Below, in pieces: positions 14,737 through 22,583 of a stretch of 23,158 bases of DNA. Position 1 is the stretch's first letter; each line of letters opens with the position of its first letter. The DNA is from Clostridia bacterium (GTDB lineage: Bacteria; Bacillota_A; Clostridia; Oscillospirales; CAG-272): NCBI GenBank assembly GCA_017632155.1, contig JAGBRZ010000086.1, positions 1 to 23,158 on the forward strand, in the 5' to 3' direction. The position numbers and the translations under genes are program-made. Below the pieces are notes generated by a model. That model saw only the letters and a program-made list of their open reading frames with translations. It searched no databases and had not been told where the DNA came from.

Positions 14737-14848
14737 GAGATTATATCGTATTGCAATGTCAAAACCGTTCAAAAACGGTATTTTTAAGGGTGGCAAGAAG
14801 CCTTGTCACCCTATAATAGATCATTATTTATATGTTTTATGTATATTA

Positions 14849-16153
14849 TCAATTGTTGTAGATGAGGTAAACTGGAGATTTTCCGCCGTATTTTCCGTAT
14901 TCATACAAGGTCTTTGCGGGAATTTCGATCACTCCGGACTTAGCATCGCAGTAAGTGTTACTCTTGTAACGGTTGACAAATGAGTCTACAACTTTGAGCC
15001 AAACCTCGCCGTCCTGTTCATAGATGCCAACTATCACAGTATAGTGGCCATTTGAGCCGTAATTGAAGTACTGTTTTTCGAATTTTCCGATACGGGCGAT
15101 TACGGGACAGTTCTGAGCAAGAGAGGTACGGATAGCCTTTTCATATGCTTCGTAGGACTTGAAAGTGTTATAGCAGTAGAAATTTTCACCAAGATTTTCA
15201 TTGAGTTGGTCGCGAATCTTATAAACGTAGCCTTGGATTTTTGGAAAAAGGTCGGTATCCTTCTTCGTGGTTGCCTTACCCTTGTAGTGAAGAACGGCAA
15301 CGGTGGAGGCTGCGCTGCAGCAGACGTTGTTCGACTGGAATACAGCCTTGACTCCAAGATATGCATTGGTCTTGAGTTCTACACTCGTAAGCTTGCCGAG
15401 GCTTGCAATTACCGTGACGTTGCCGCCCGCCTTAGCGGTAAGCTTACCGGACCGGTCGATATCAGCGAGCTTTGTATCGGAGACAGACCACTTGATACCT
15501 GTAATTTCGGAGGGAGAAACCTTGCAGGTGAAGTTTGCGGGGGAAGCTGTGGATACAAATGCGGGGCCGCTTACGCTGACGGTGATTTTTGAGGTTGTCT
15601 TTACGTTATTGTTGAAAATGTAGCCCAAACGCATGTCCTGATCCATGACTACGAGCCACTTGCTCTTGTGCTGATTGGTAATATTTCCCAGAACATAGAG
15701 AACAGTTCCCTTCTTAATTGTTGCAATCTTGGAGCCGTCATCGCGGGGTGCCTTGCGCAGAGGAGCGTCCTTTACTGCGTATGCAAATGTCGCTTTTGTA
15801 TTAGAGGATGCCTTTTTGAGCTCTGACTTCTTGATATAGTATGTAAGAGATTTGTTATTTTCGGTAACTTTTACCTTGTGGAAGTCGCCGTTGCTTCCGT
15901 TGATCTTAATAACCGTATTCTTTGCAAGGTTGGCATACACGGAGTAAAAAAGTCCGGTTGAGCTTCTCATTGTAGCAGTGTTCTTTACTACATAGTAATC
16001 TTTAGAGGTGTCGACGTAGATGTTAGAGATGCTTTCGGTGACGGTGACGTCAGTGCTTGCTGCGGATGCGCTGATAGGCGCAAAGGGGATTGCGAGTACG
16101 GTGAGGGAAACGAGTACGAGGATGAGGCTTACAAACTTCTTAATGTTTTTCAT
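14849..16153 (-). CDS. Secreted SH3b / Ig-like / C39-family cysteine peptidase
   Basis: 434 residues from the ATG at 16153, chosen for AAAGGAG 7 bases upstream and the classic signal peptide (MKNIKKFVSLILVLVSL, cleavage near ISASAA, about 32). Two SH3b-like wall-binding repeats follow (about 53-112 and 122-186; the second has APLRKAPRDDGSKIATIKKG), then a BIG2-type Ig-like domain (about 188-262, IKWSVSDTKLADIDRSGKLTAK). The C-terminal 170 residues fit a C39-like peptidase (PF13529): nucleophile Cys278 (or 279) in NVCCSAAS, His370 in NGHYTVIVG, Asp390 in VVDSF. The usual C-G-P at the nucleophile is C-C-S here. It probably acts at the cell wall, cutting peptides or cross-links; substrate unknown. 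A weak minus promoter (-10 TACAAT, 16250-16255) precedes it. Confidence 0.85.
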   Translation of the reverse strand: MKNIKKFVSLILVLVSLTVLAIPFAPISASAASTDVTVTESISNIYVDTSKDYYVVKNTATMRSSTGLFYSVYANLAKNTVIKINGSNGDFHKVKVTENNKSLTYYIKKSELKKASSNTKATFAYAVKDAPLRKAPRDDGSKIATIKKGTVLYVLGNITNQHKSKWLVVMDQDMRLGYIFNNNVKTTSKITVSVSGPAFVSTASPANFTCKVSPSEITGIKWSVSDTKLADIDRSGKLTAKAGGNVTVIASLGKLTSVELKTNAYLGVKAVFQSNNVCCSAASTVAVLHYKGKATTKKDTDLFPKIQGYVYKIRDQLNENLGENFYCYNTFKSYEAYEKAIRTSLAQNCPVIARIGKFEKQYFNYGSNGHYTVIVGIYEQDGEVWLKVVDSFVNRYKSNTYCDAKSGVIEIPAKTLYEYGKYGGKSPVYLIYNN

Positions 16154-16187
16154 TTTTTGTCTCCTTTGTGTTTGACTTTGATTTTTG

Positions 16188-16216
16188 TTGACTTTGTTTT
16201 TTGTTTGTGTTATAAT
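16188..16216 (+). promoter_or_regulatory. Candidate promoter of the STAND NTPase gene
   Basis: TTGACT (16188-16193), a 17-bp spacer and TATAAT (16211-16216), about 140 bases before the ATG at 16358. It lies inside the leader of the divergent cysteine peptidase gene, so the two transcripts would overlap at their 5' ends. Confidence 0.65.
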
Positions 16217-16357
16217 TGTTGTGCCGGCTTGCTTTTTCCTTGTGACTAAATTGTACCATATTTCGACAGCAAATAAAATGTGAGAAATGCTTGGTTTTAT
16301 GGGGAAAAACAAGGAAATTATGGGGAATTACAAAAAACTTGAATTTTGGAGCAAAAA

Positions 16358-19261
16358 ATGACTTTATTTGATCTTTATCTTGCATTGTTCTCGACTCTTG
16401 ATTACACTTACGGAAATACGTTTTATTTTGACGATAAGGAGATAATCTTCTTCAAGAATATTATGGGTGCAAGCAATCTGAATTCGGAAAAGAACAATTC
16501 TTTTTTGCAGGCTATACTCTGTGAGGATCTTTATTTGGCTTTGTGCGGCAGCACGGAGGGCGATATTCAGCTCAACACAAGAAGAAGCTACATCACAAAG
16601 GGCGGGCACAGCTCCAAAAATTCGCTGAGCCCGAAAAAGCTTATAGCCGAGTTTGTAAAAAAAGATCCATCCGCGATTCTTTCGGATGAACTCAAAAGGA
16701 TCGAGGATCTTATAGATATTACAGCCAAGATCTCGTGTTGCGGTCTTACCGAGCAAAAAACTGGATATTATACTTTATCTTATTCGGTAAAAGAAAAAGC
16801 AACTATAACAGACAAATTCAAAGTCAAATTGAAGAAAGAGCTCTCGGTTGCCTTCAATAAAGAATGCGAAAAAATTGTAGAAAGATTTAACCTTTGTCAC
16901 GCGAGTGAAAACAATATCGAGGTTTTTATTGCCTGCGCGATATTAATGATTGTCTTTGACAATGCGGATTATAAAAATACATATCTGAGCGGGGACGATG
17001 AGACTGTCATCGTGGAAAAAATAAGACAATTTGCTTTGACCTGTATCACAGAAAACAACTGTGATACAGCAGAAATTCATCTTGATTCTATCATCAAGTC
17101 GCCAAAATTTTCAATGCCGGAGCATTTCATTGAAAGACACAAGGAGCTTGAGAATCTTTGCCAAAACGCATTCAATTCAGGCCATTGCAAAATTCACGCA
17201 ATCATTGGTGAGCATGGGCTGGGAAAAAGCACATTGTGTCAACAATATGCCAATCAAATGGTATCAAGCGGTAAATTCCGATATGTTTACCTAACCTTCA
17301 AAGATTCACTGAAAGCAACCGTTGCAAGTCTCGAGAATGAGAAAGCAGAGAAGACAGATATTGATAAAAGATTCAAGATAAATCTTGAGTACCTTGCAGC
17401 TGAGCAGAAGCGGGCAGACGTACTTCTAATAATAGACAATTACGATAATCCGAAATACAAGGAAGAGCTTGCTTTCGATAACCACGAGTATTTAGAGCTG
17501 ATAAAAACGGGATGCAATATTCTTATAACAACTACTTCGGATCTTTTCCAATGTTACGGATTTGAAACAAAGAATATTACTTACCTCTCTCGCCTGAGCA
17601 CGGAGGAATTGATTTGTCTTTTCTATGATGTCAGAGGAAGCCGTAAAGAGAACGAGTATGATGTGCGCGACCTCATCGAGAATTATTTGCTGAGGAATAC
17701 CTATCTGGTGGTCCTCTCCGCAGAGCTTGCCGCTCAAGGCATGTCTGCGCGCGAGATCATAGATGCGTTTGCATCGCTTCACATTGACGAAACCGAAAAT
17801 ATCACAACACACAAGGATGGCAGAAGATATGACGAAAGAACCCTTCTTAATCATTTCTGTTGCGCTTTAGACAATAACAATATCATAAATCCGGAGGATG
17901 ATTGCGAAAGGGCGGAAACTCACGGCGTTCTGGGCGTATTATCGTTGATTCCGATCGGCGGTATGCCCGAGCAAGAGTTCAATGATATCGCGTATCCCTA
18001 TAAAAAGAGAAAAGTTTTCACAAAGATCATCTCGAGATTGAAAAATCATAACCTGATATTTAAAAGCGACGGAAGGATTTATCTCCAGCCTGTCGTCAAA
18101 GAGTATATAGCACGAGAGATACTTCTTTTCGGAGAGGATACCTATGCCTATTTGCTGGCTTTGACAAAGCAGTTGGACGTTAAATCATTCGATGCCGAGA
18201 TGTTGCATTGGGTAAAGATCGCAGAGTCTGCGTATCAGATCGTTAGCGACGAGCATATAGTCGAGGGTGCTATCGAGCGAACTGCTGAGTTTGATTCAAA
18301 GATTGCAAGATTCTCTATGGCAAATGAGGTTATCGGTGGCGCAACCATCTTGCTTTCTGCCATCGTTCGTTGTTACAGTGCGGTCAATATGTATGAAAAG
18401 GCGTATGAATGCGGTAAACTTGCATACGAGGGACTCCAGAATATCGAACAAGCTATGACCTTGCCGTTTTCCCTGCTAACCTTGGCTGCTTGCTACAGCA
18501 TAGTAGCTCACGCATATTTGCACGGAGATCCGCGTTTTAATAAAAAGAATATGGAATATGCGCTCAAGTGCATCAGTAAATGCGATGAGCTTGCCGCACG
18601 TGCATCTGAAAACGAAGAGAAAGCAAATAACACGCGCATTCTTCTTTCAAAGCTCGACGGAGAAATCGCTGCATATTATATTAAGAATAAAGAATACGAA
18701 AAGGCGCTCGAGCGGCATATGCGCGCTCTGCGGGAGAGGGAGCAGCTCATTGAAAGTGATCCTGGAAATGACCTCTACCGCAGTATGATCGCGTTTACAT
18801 ACAGAGGAATCGGAACAGATTACTACTATATGTCACTATTGGATGATAATAAAGCCAATAATTTGCGCCTTTCGTATGAGAATCATTGCAAATCTGTTGA
18901 AATTTTCAATGAACTGTACGGCCCATCGAGGCTTGAAACGGCTACAAGTGTGAACAGGATGGTCGGCGCAATAATTGAGCTGATGAAGTACGCAGATCCC
19001 AATAAACAGAATGAGTTTGCGATGAATGCAAAAGGATATCTTTCGGATAACTTCAATTTCTACAGCTGTGGCGATTCATCCGCAAACAGAGAAATGGCTG
19101 ATTCAATCAAAAAGGTCAGGGAAATCTGTTGTATTATAGAAAAAAACGATGCCGTGAATGAGTTTGCCAAAGAAGTAATAGAAACCGTCGGCGCAATCAC
19201 CAATGCGGATGAACAATGCAAAAGCGAGCTCGAATTGCTTCGCAAAGTTGTTTGTTTTTAG
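16358..19261 (+). CDS. STAND (NB-ARC-like) NTPase with TPR-like C-terminus
   Basis: 967 residues from the ATG at 16358, chosen because GGAG lies 6 bases upstream; a TTG at 16346 is less likely. Residues about 1-245 are an unrecognised, mostly helical N-terminal region. Then comes the NTPase: FIERHKELENL lead-in, Walker A GEHGLGKST (about 284-292), Walker B DVLLIIDN (about 354-361) and NILITTTSD (about 387-395), the sensor position of NB-ARC/AP-ATPases. A winged-helix-like stretch (GVLGLLS-type, about 530-600) leads to helical repeats typical of TPR sensors (NMYEKAYECGKLAYE, EYEKALERHMRALRERE). Such STAND proteins are signal-transducing switches, often antiphage sensors; a defence role is an inference. 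It stands alone, its 3' end abuts a broken integrase, and its DNA is more AT-rich than the genes to its left. Confidence 0.85.
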   Translation: MTLFDLYLALFSTLDYTYGNTFYFDDKEIIFFKNIMGASNLNSEKNNSFLQAILCEDLYLALCGSTEGDIQLNTRRSYITKGGHSSKNSLSPKKLIAEFVKKDPSAILSDELKRIEDLIDITAKISCCGLTEQKTGYYTLSYSVKEKATITDKFKVKLKKELSVAFNKECEKIVERFNLCHASENNIEVFIACAILMIVFDNADYKNTYLSGDDETVIVEKIRQFALTCITENNCDTAEIHLDSIIKSPKFSMPEHFIERHKELENLCQNAFNSGHCKIHAIIGEHGLGKSTLCQQYANQMVSSGKFRYVYLTFKDSLKATVASLENEKAEKTDIDKRFKINLEYLAAEQKRADVLLIIDNYDNPKYKEELAFDNHEYLELIKTGCNILITTTSDLFQCYGFETKNITYLSRLSTEELICLFYDVRGSRKENEYDVRDLIENYLLRNTYLVVLSAELAAQGMSAREIIDAFASLHIDETENITTHKDGRRYDERTLLNHFCCALDNNNIINPEDDCERAETHGVLGVLSLIPIGGMPEQEFNDIAYPYKKRKVFTKIISRLKNHNLIFKSDGRIYLQPVVKEYIAREILLFGEDTYAYLLALTKQLDVKSFDAEMLHWVKIAESAYQIVSDEHIVEGAIERTAEFDSKIARFSMANEVIGGATILLSAIVRCYSAVNMYEKAYECGKLAYEGLQNIEQAMTLPFSLLTLAACYSIVAHAYLHGDPRFNKKNMEYALKCISKCDELAARASENEEKANNTRILLSKLDGEIAAYYIKNKEYEKALERHMRALREREQLIESDPGNDLYRSMIAFTYRGIGTDYYYMSLLDDNKANNLRLSYENHCKSVEIFNELYGPSRLETATSVNRMVGAIIELMKYADPNKQNEFAMNAKGYLSDNFNFYSCGDSSANREMADSIKKVREICCIIEKNDAVNEFAKEVIETVGAITNADEQCKSELELLRKVVCF
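17041..17069. repeat. Perfect 11-bp inverted repeat inside the STAND gene
   Basis: CTGTATCACAG (17041-17051), seven bases, CTGTGATACAG (17059-17069). It lies at the junction between the N-terminal region and the NTPase domain coding sequence. Confidence 0.9.
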
Positions 19262-19403
19262 TTTGGATAGCCGTTGCTTTCTGCTTAGCACCGCGACCCT
19301 AAAGACCGGTGCTGACCCACTTATCTCTCCGCCGATGATTCATATCGTAGTAAGTCAGCCGAACGTAATAAATGCCTCTTCTCGGAATAACGCAACCTGT
19401 CAT
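19262..19403 (-). pseudogene. Tyrosine recombinase (integrase) N-terminal remnant
   Basis: On the minus strand an ATG at 19403 with GAGGTG 6 bases upstream opens a frame reading RRGIYYVRLTYYDMNH and then DKWVSTGL. This matches the N-terminal arm-binding domain of phage/ICE tyrosine recombinases, where KRG-YYV-L-Y-D-GKRK-KWISTGL is typical. An in-frame TAG follows at 19299-19301, after which the same frame continues GRGAKQKATAIQ, again as in integrases, and then similarity stops at the end of the convergent STAND gene. The core and catalytic domains are missing. It directly follows the DUF6809 gene (14 bases apart), a usual pairing on Clostridial elements. Identification rests on about 50 residues recognised by eye. 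Confidence 0.7.
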
Positions 19404-19417
19404 ATCAGCACCTCGAT

Positions 19418-19690
19418 TCAATCATTTTCGGATAGGACTTCAAAAGCGACTTTCATACCAAGCTTAAACGCATAGATGAAAATGTCACGCTCATTGATGC
19501 CTACCAGCTCGCTGTAGCAATCATCGAACTTTTCAAGAGTCTCCCGCTGCTTGTCCGTCAACTCTTCTAAAAGTGTTTCGTGATGGTCTGCCACGTAGCC
19601 CATAAGCTCCACGGTTTCCTTGTCAGTGCTACGGCAATCTGAGCTCGGACAGATATTGCCGTAAAATAATTCTTCGAGTATTGATTTCAT
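19418..19690 (-). CDS. DUF6809 family small protein
   Basis: 90 residues from the ATG at 19690, chosen because AGGAG lies 8-9 bases upstream; the frame could also open at a GTG at 19699. The pattern MKSILEELFYGNICP at the start and FIYAFKLGMKVAFEVL at the end matches the DUF6809 family of small acidic helical proteins, which are common in Clostridia next to integrase or recombinase genes. The function is unknown. The neighbouring integrase remnant supports mobile-element origin. A -10 like TATAAT (about 19732-19737) precedes it with only a weak -35. Confidence 0.8.
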   Translation of the reverse strand: MKSILEELFYGNICPSSDCRSTDKETVELMGYVADHHETLLEELTDKQRETLEKFDDCYSELVGINERDIFIYAFKLGMKVAFEVLSEND

Positions 19691-19815
19691 AATTATCACT
19701 CCTGTTTGGTTAAGATAGGATAATTATATCGTGAAAAGCGAAGTTTGCGAATAGCTTTTAGGTATTGTTAGCGGAAAGGTTACAAAGCGATTCAAAATAC
19801 GGTGTTACACAGTTT

Positions 19816-19860
19816 TGTGTAGCAATTTGTGTAGCAATGCCAAAAAAGCTGTGTAGCAAT
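19816..19860. repeat. Three direct repeats TGTGTAGCAAT
   Basis: Exact 11-base copies at 19816-19826, 19828-19838 and 19850-19860. The minus strand here has an open frame reading LLHSFFGIATQIATQ, so they could be either binding sites or a decayed coding end. Confidence 0.85.
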
Positions 19861-19871
19861 ATAGAAAAAAG

Positions 19872-19899
19872 AGCATTTCGAAAGTAGTTTCGAAATGCT
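19872..19899 (-). terminator. Intrinsic terminator following the family 2 element (minus strand)
   Basis: 12-bp stem AGCATTTCGAAA (19872-19883) and TTTCGAAATGCT (19888-19899), with CTTTTTTCT after it on the minus strand. It lies just 3' of the tRNA-tailed element copy at 19916-20025 when read on the minus strand. Confidence 0.8.
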
Positions 19900-19915
19900 A
19901 AAAAAGAAATTAAAA

Positions 19916-20025
19916 TGACAGGATTCTGAACCTATATTTGCGCGCATAATTGGGTGCGAGAGCGATATGCAGTGCTCGCGCGCAAATGATTGGTGCCGCT
20001 TTGCGACACCAAGAGGTTCATCATC
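19916..20025 (-). ncRNA. Structured tRNA-tailed element, family 2 (copy C)
   Basis: Read on the minus strand, GATGATGAACCTC (20013-20025) pairs with AGGTTCAGAATC (19922-19933). Inside are a 10-bp hairpin TTGGTGTCGC/GCGGCACCAA (with a U-G wobble in the minus-strand RNA only) and a second hairpin closed by TTTGCGCGC/GCGCGCAAA with an inner GAGC/GCTC. The 3' end continues CCTGTCA, as in the T-arm side of Clostridial tRNA-Pro, but the acceptor and CCA part is lost. Identical to the partial copy at the right edge over the part visible. Confidence 0.55.
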
Positions 20026-20039
20026 AATTCAGTTCAAGC

Positions 20040-20075
20040 AAAATAGGGGATAGCCTGAAGGCTATCCCCTATTTT
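20040..20075. terminator. Intrinsic terminator
   Basis: 16-bp stem AAAATAGGGGATAGCC (20040-20055), loop TGAA, GGCTATCCCCTATTTT (20060-20075). On the minus strand it precedes element copy C and could end transcripts from the HNH-like gene. Confidence 0.88.
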
Positions 20076-20220
20076 GGGTTGCGGCGTATATATTGATATA
20101 ATTTTATTTTGCGTTTCCAGTGATGGAAAATTGAAAATATAGGGGGTGCATTTTAGTATTAGGGGGTGCAAGTGCGGATTTTGACTTATTTTTACACATC
20201 TTTCAAAATAAGGTGTTTGA

Positions 20221-21042
20221 TTATTTAATTATCCCTTTTCTTTTCAACTCCTCTATAGTACGTTGCCCTTGTTCATAATCTTCAGATATTTGTTGTTTTG
20301 TTCTGAAATCCGCTATGAAATGGCTATTGACCTCAAGAAGTGGCAATCCAACAAAATCCACCGTGCAGGACTCATCGAAATTTGCTTTTGCAAAATCATT
20401 AATCATCAACCCTTGAGGTTTATAGTCTTTGGGTTTATCTATATATAAAAGAAGACCGATTGGGAAACTTGAGATTTCTGTAAGACACAATAAACCCGTG
20501 TCTTTTGTGTGTAGAGCAGATATACCTTGAATGCGACGAATTGAACTTTTGGTTAAGTAAATATATACGGAATACTTTTCGTGATTGAAATCTGTAGAGT
20601 CTTTGTTTAATAAAAAGTCTCGCAATGATGGATCACCCATACACTCATGGTTAATATCGCAAAACATTGTCATAATGGCTTTGAATATTTTGAGCGGATA
20701 AAAATTTTCAATTTTGAAAGAACAAGCTTTACTATTGGCATCAAACTGTAAAACAAGATTTTTCATTGTATTTACGAACTTGATATAATCCGCCATATAC
20801 CACGAACCAGTGCTATTGTTGCATTGTTGACAAAGATAGTAGTCGCCACTGCCTCTTTGCTGTAGTTTGCCTTTTAGTTCATTAGGTTGCCGTGTTCCGG
20901 ATAGGATTTTTATGGATTCTTCAAAACTATATTTTTTAACTGTAAAGGAGTTGAATGCTTTTTCAGGCGGTACATGTTCAAAGGTCAATTTTGTTTCTTT
21001 GCCGCACAGCTTACATCGTCCGAATTTATACTTTTTTGCCAT
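20221..21042 (-). CDS. HNH-like endonuclease fold protein
   Basis: 273 residues. The N-terminus has a treble-clef/HNH layout: CKLC (Cys10, Cys13), FEHVPPEKAF (Glu22-His23) and CQQCNN (Cys71, Cys74, Asn75-Asn76). This fits zinc-bound HNH nucleases in which the EH pair gives the general base and the CxxCN segment the metal and Asn position. The rest (about 85-273) is not recognised; it may be a target- or partner-binding part. It lies 11 bases after the zinc-ribbon nuclease gene with its own AAAGGTG site, so the two are co-transcribed. AT-rich DNA and context suggest horizontal transfer and a defence role (inference). Nuclease activity is plausible, not proven. Confidence 0.7.
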   Translation of the reverse strand: MAKKYKFGRCKLCGKETKLTFEHVPPEKAFNSFTVKKYSFEESIKILSGTRQPNELKGKLQQRGSGDYYLCQQCNNSTGSWYMADYIKFVNTMKNLVLQFDANSKACSFKIENFYPLKIFKAIMTMFCDINHECMGDPSLRDFLLNKDSTDFNHEKYSVYIYLTKSSIRRIQGISALHTKDTGLLCLTEISSFPIGLLLYIDKPKDYKPQGLMINDFAKANFDESCTVDFVGLPLLEVNSHFIADFRTKQQISEDYEQGQRTIEELKRKGIIK

Positions 21043-21053
21043 ATGTACACCTT

Positions 21054-22547
21054 TTAATCTGTATCAATTTTTTGAAACTCATCGTCGTTTACATCCCTTA
21101 AAATATACTTTCCCATCAGTGTTTTTTGTTCTTTGCTACACACACGTGCAATTTTACGCTGCATTTGCCTGTAATCAATTTCTAAATAATCACAGATTGA
21201 TTTAATACTATCAAAAGTTCCGATAAACGCAAACGGAGTGGAGGTATACATATTAATTTGTCGTTTTCTTATTTTAATTTCATTTTTTGAGCAAATAGGA
21301 CATCTTGGCGACACATAAAAACTTCTAACTTTGCTCTCCCATCGGTGCCCTTCAGGACAAATGAATTTTGCAATTTTAAGACTTGAAAAAGACACTTGAT
21401 CTGGTTTTAGCATTCCATTACGTTCATAATCCCAAAAATGTTCAATCGCAGGCCGCTTGCTCAAAATAGAATTGCTTTTTTCTGACAAATCCATCAATTC
21501 GTATATTGAAGTTCTATCTCGTTCTATATTTATATCAAGTGTATCATCCAATTCTATAATTGGGTTTGCCGTTTTTATCACAAAACGTATTGCATCTTCC
21601 AATTCACCAATTGATTCTGCCGTGACATAAAACTTTATTGAAGCACTATCGTAATCTGGACATCCGATTTCTCGAATTCTAATTAATTTAACACCATTTA
21701 TCTCGCTTATATAATCTTTTTCTATATCTCTTTGAATATTCTTGTGCCAAACTTTCCCGTCATACTCTATTGCAAAATTAATATTCGCAATATAGATGTC
21801 AAATTCTTTGTTTTTGAGATAGGGAGCGCGATAGTTTTCTTTAACTTCAAAATTATATTTTTTCAAATAAAAGAATATGGCTTTTTCAGGGAATGACACA
21901 TGCATCTCTTTTGCACAGATAGGACAATTTCTCCCTTTTTTACGGTTAAGCAGTGTCGCCGAATAACTATGACCTTTGGGACATATAAACCAATACTTTT
22001 TGTTGTTGCTTCCAGCCATAACTTGATCTGGAGTGATGCCGTTTTTCTCAACATCAAATTCTTTTGCTATTTCTGGATTTGTAGATTGCAAATCATTATG
22101 TCCGCTCAAAAACACTTTGTGACTACATACTCCACATCCAGTATTCATTCTAATTCTATGATGCAGTGTTGAACTATAAGAATGTCCGTTAGGGCATAAC
22201 CACCAAACTTCCTTCTTGCAACTTTTGGTAATTTCTTTCATGGAAAAATCGTTCTTTTCTTTATCGAATTCTTCTATTAAGTCGATTCGATTATTTTCCA
22301 TGCACCATGTTTCTAAATCGTTATAGCCAACTAACACTCTTCTTCCGGCACAAATTGGACATCCTTTGCCGTTAGACCTATTTGCAACCGTTGCATCGAA
22401 AGAATGACCGTTGGCACAAATCCACCAAACCTTTTTGCCACTGTGATCAGTTATTTCGTAAGGATCAAAGCCTAAATGGTTATTTCGGTTCCAATCCCAT
22501 TCCGCCATCAGTTCGGCATTATCAATTATGTATTTCTTTTCTGCCAT
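21054..22547 (-). CDS. Zinc-ribbon (DUF4379-like) protein with PD-(D/E)XK-like nuclease domain
   Basis: 497 residues. Three N-terminal zinc ribbons share the pattern W-C-x-GH-S-(S/D)AT...C-x-I/V-C: about 42-67 (ICANGHSF, CPIC), 116-142 (LCPNGHSY, CGVC) and 187-211 (ICPKGHSY, CPIC). A fourth is near 400 (ICPEGHRWES, CPIC). Between ribbons three and four, residues about 218-292 fit a restriction/Vsr-like PD-(D/E)XK fold: FPEKAIFFYL (Glu221), KEFDIYI (Asp250), FAIEYDGKVWH (Glu261, Asp263) and VKLIRIRE. The last 45 residues (FIGTFDSIKSICDYLEID.., GKYIL) look like a NUMOD-type DNA-binding helix. Proteins of this build are predicted nucleases of defence regions. AAGGAG lies 8 bases before the ATG. 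Confidence 0.78.
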   Translation of the reverse strand: MAEKKYIIDNAELMAEWDWNRNNHLGFDPYEITDHSGKKVWWICANGHSFDATVANRSNGKGCPICAGRRVLVGYNDLETWCMENNRIDLIEEFDKEKNDFSMKEITKSCKKEVWWLCPNGHSYSSTLHHRIRMNTGCGVCSHKVFLSGHNDLQSTNPEIAKEFDVEKNGITPDQVMAGSNNKKYWFICPKGHSYSATLLNRKKGRNCPICAKEMHVSFPEKAIFFYLKKYNFEVKENYRAPYLKNKEFDIYIANINFAIEYDGKVWHKNIQRDIEKDYISEINGVKLIRIREIGCPDYDSASIKFYVTAESIGELEDAIRFVIKTANPIIELDDTLDINIERDRTSIYELMDLSEKSNSILSKRPAIEHFWDYERNGMLKPDQVSFSSLKIAKFICPEGHRWESKVRSFYVSPRCPICSKNEIKIRKRQINMYTSTPFAFIGTFDSIKSICDYLEIDYRQMQRKIARVCSKEQKTLMGKYILRDVNDDEFQKIDTD

Positions 22548-22583
22548 AATGGTGGCTCCTTTTGACTAAATTATTTATAACAT

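Larger units (their letters stand above)
14473..14848. other. Gene-free stretch between sulfatase and cysteine peptidase genes
   Basis: It holds the sulfatase leader and promoter (up to 14625), a truncated copy of the family 2 tRNA-tailed repeat (14666-14699), a strong terminator hairpin (14705-14736), a short inverted repeat ACCGTT/AACGGT (14764-14779) and a 10-bp hairpin GGGTGGCAAG/CTTGTCACCC (14788-14811). No credible gene is seen. Confidence 0.75.
19691..20220. other. Gene-free repeat-rich stretch
   Basis: It contains the DUF6809 upstream region, three direct copies of TGTGTAGCAAT (19816, 19828, 19850), a terminator hairpin (19872-19899), a full family 2 tRNA-tailed element (19916-20025), a strong 15-bp hairpin (20040-20075), two AGGGGGTGCA repeats exactly 20 bases apart (20141 and 20161), then AT-rich DNA to the HNH-like gene. 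No complete gene is seen. Confidence 0.75.

Noticed and set aside
14787..14812. T-box-like motif AAGGGTGGCAAG before the peptidase region
   Set aside because: It lacks the TGGNACC core and specifier structures, and it lies at the 3' end, not the 5' end, of the nearest gene.
16154..16312. Longer N-terminus for the cysteine peptidase (start at 16312)
   Set aside because: It would add 53 residues ahead of a classic signal peptide, and an AAAGGAG site sits 7 bases before the ATG at 16153.
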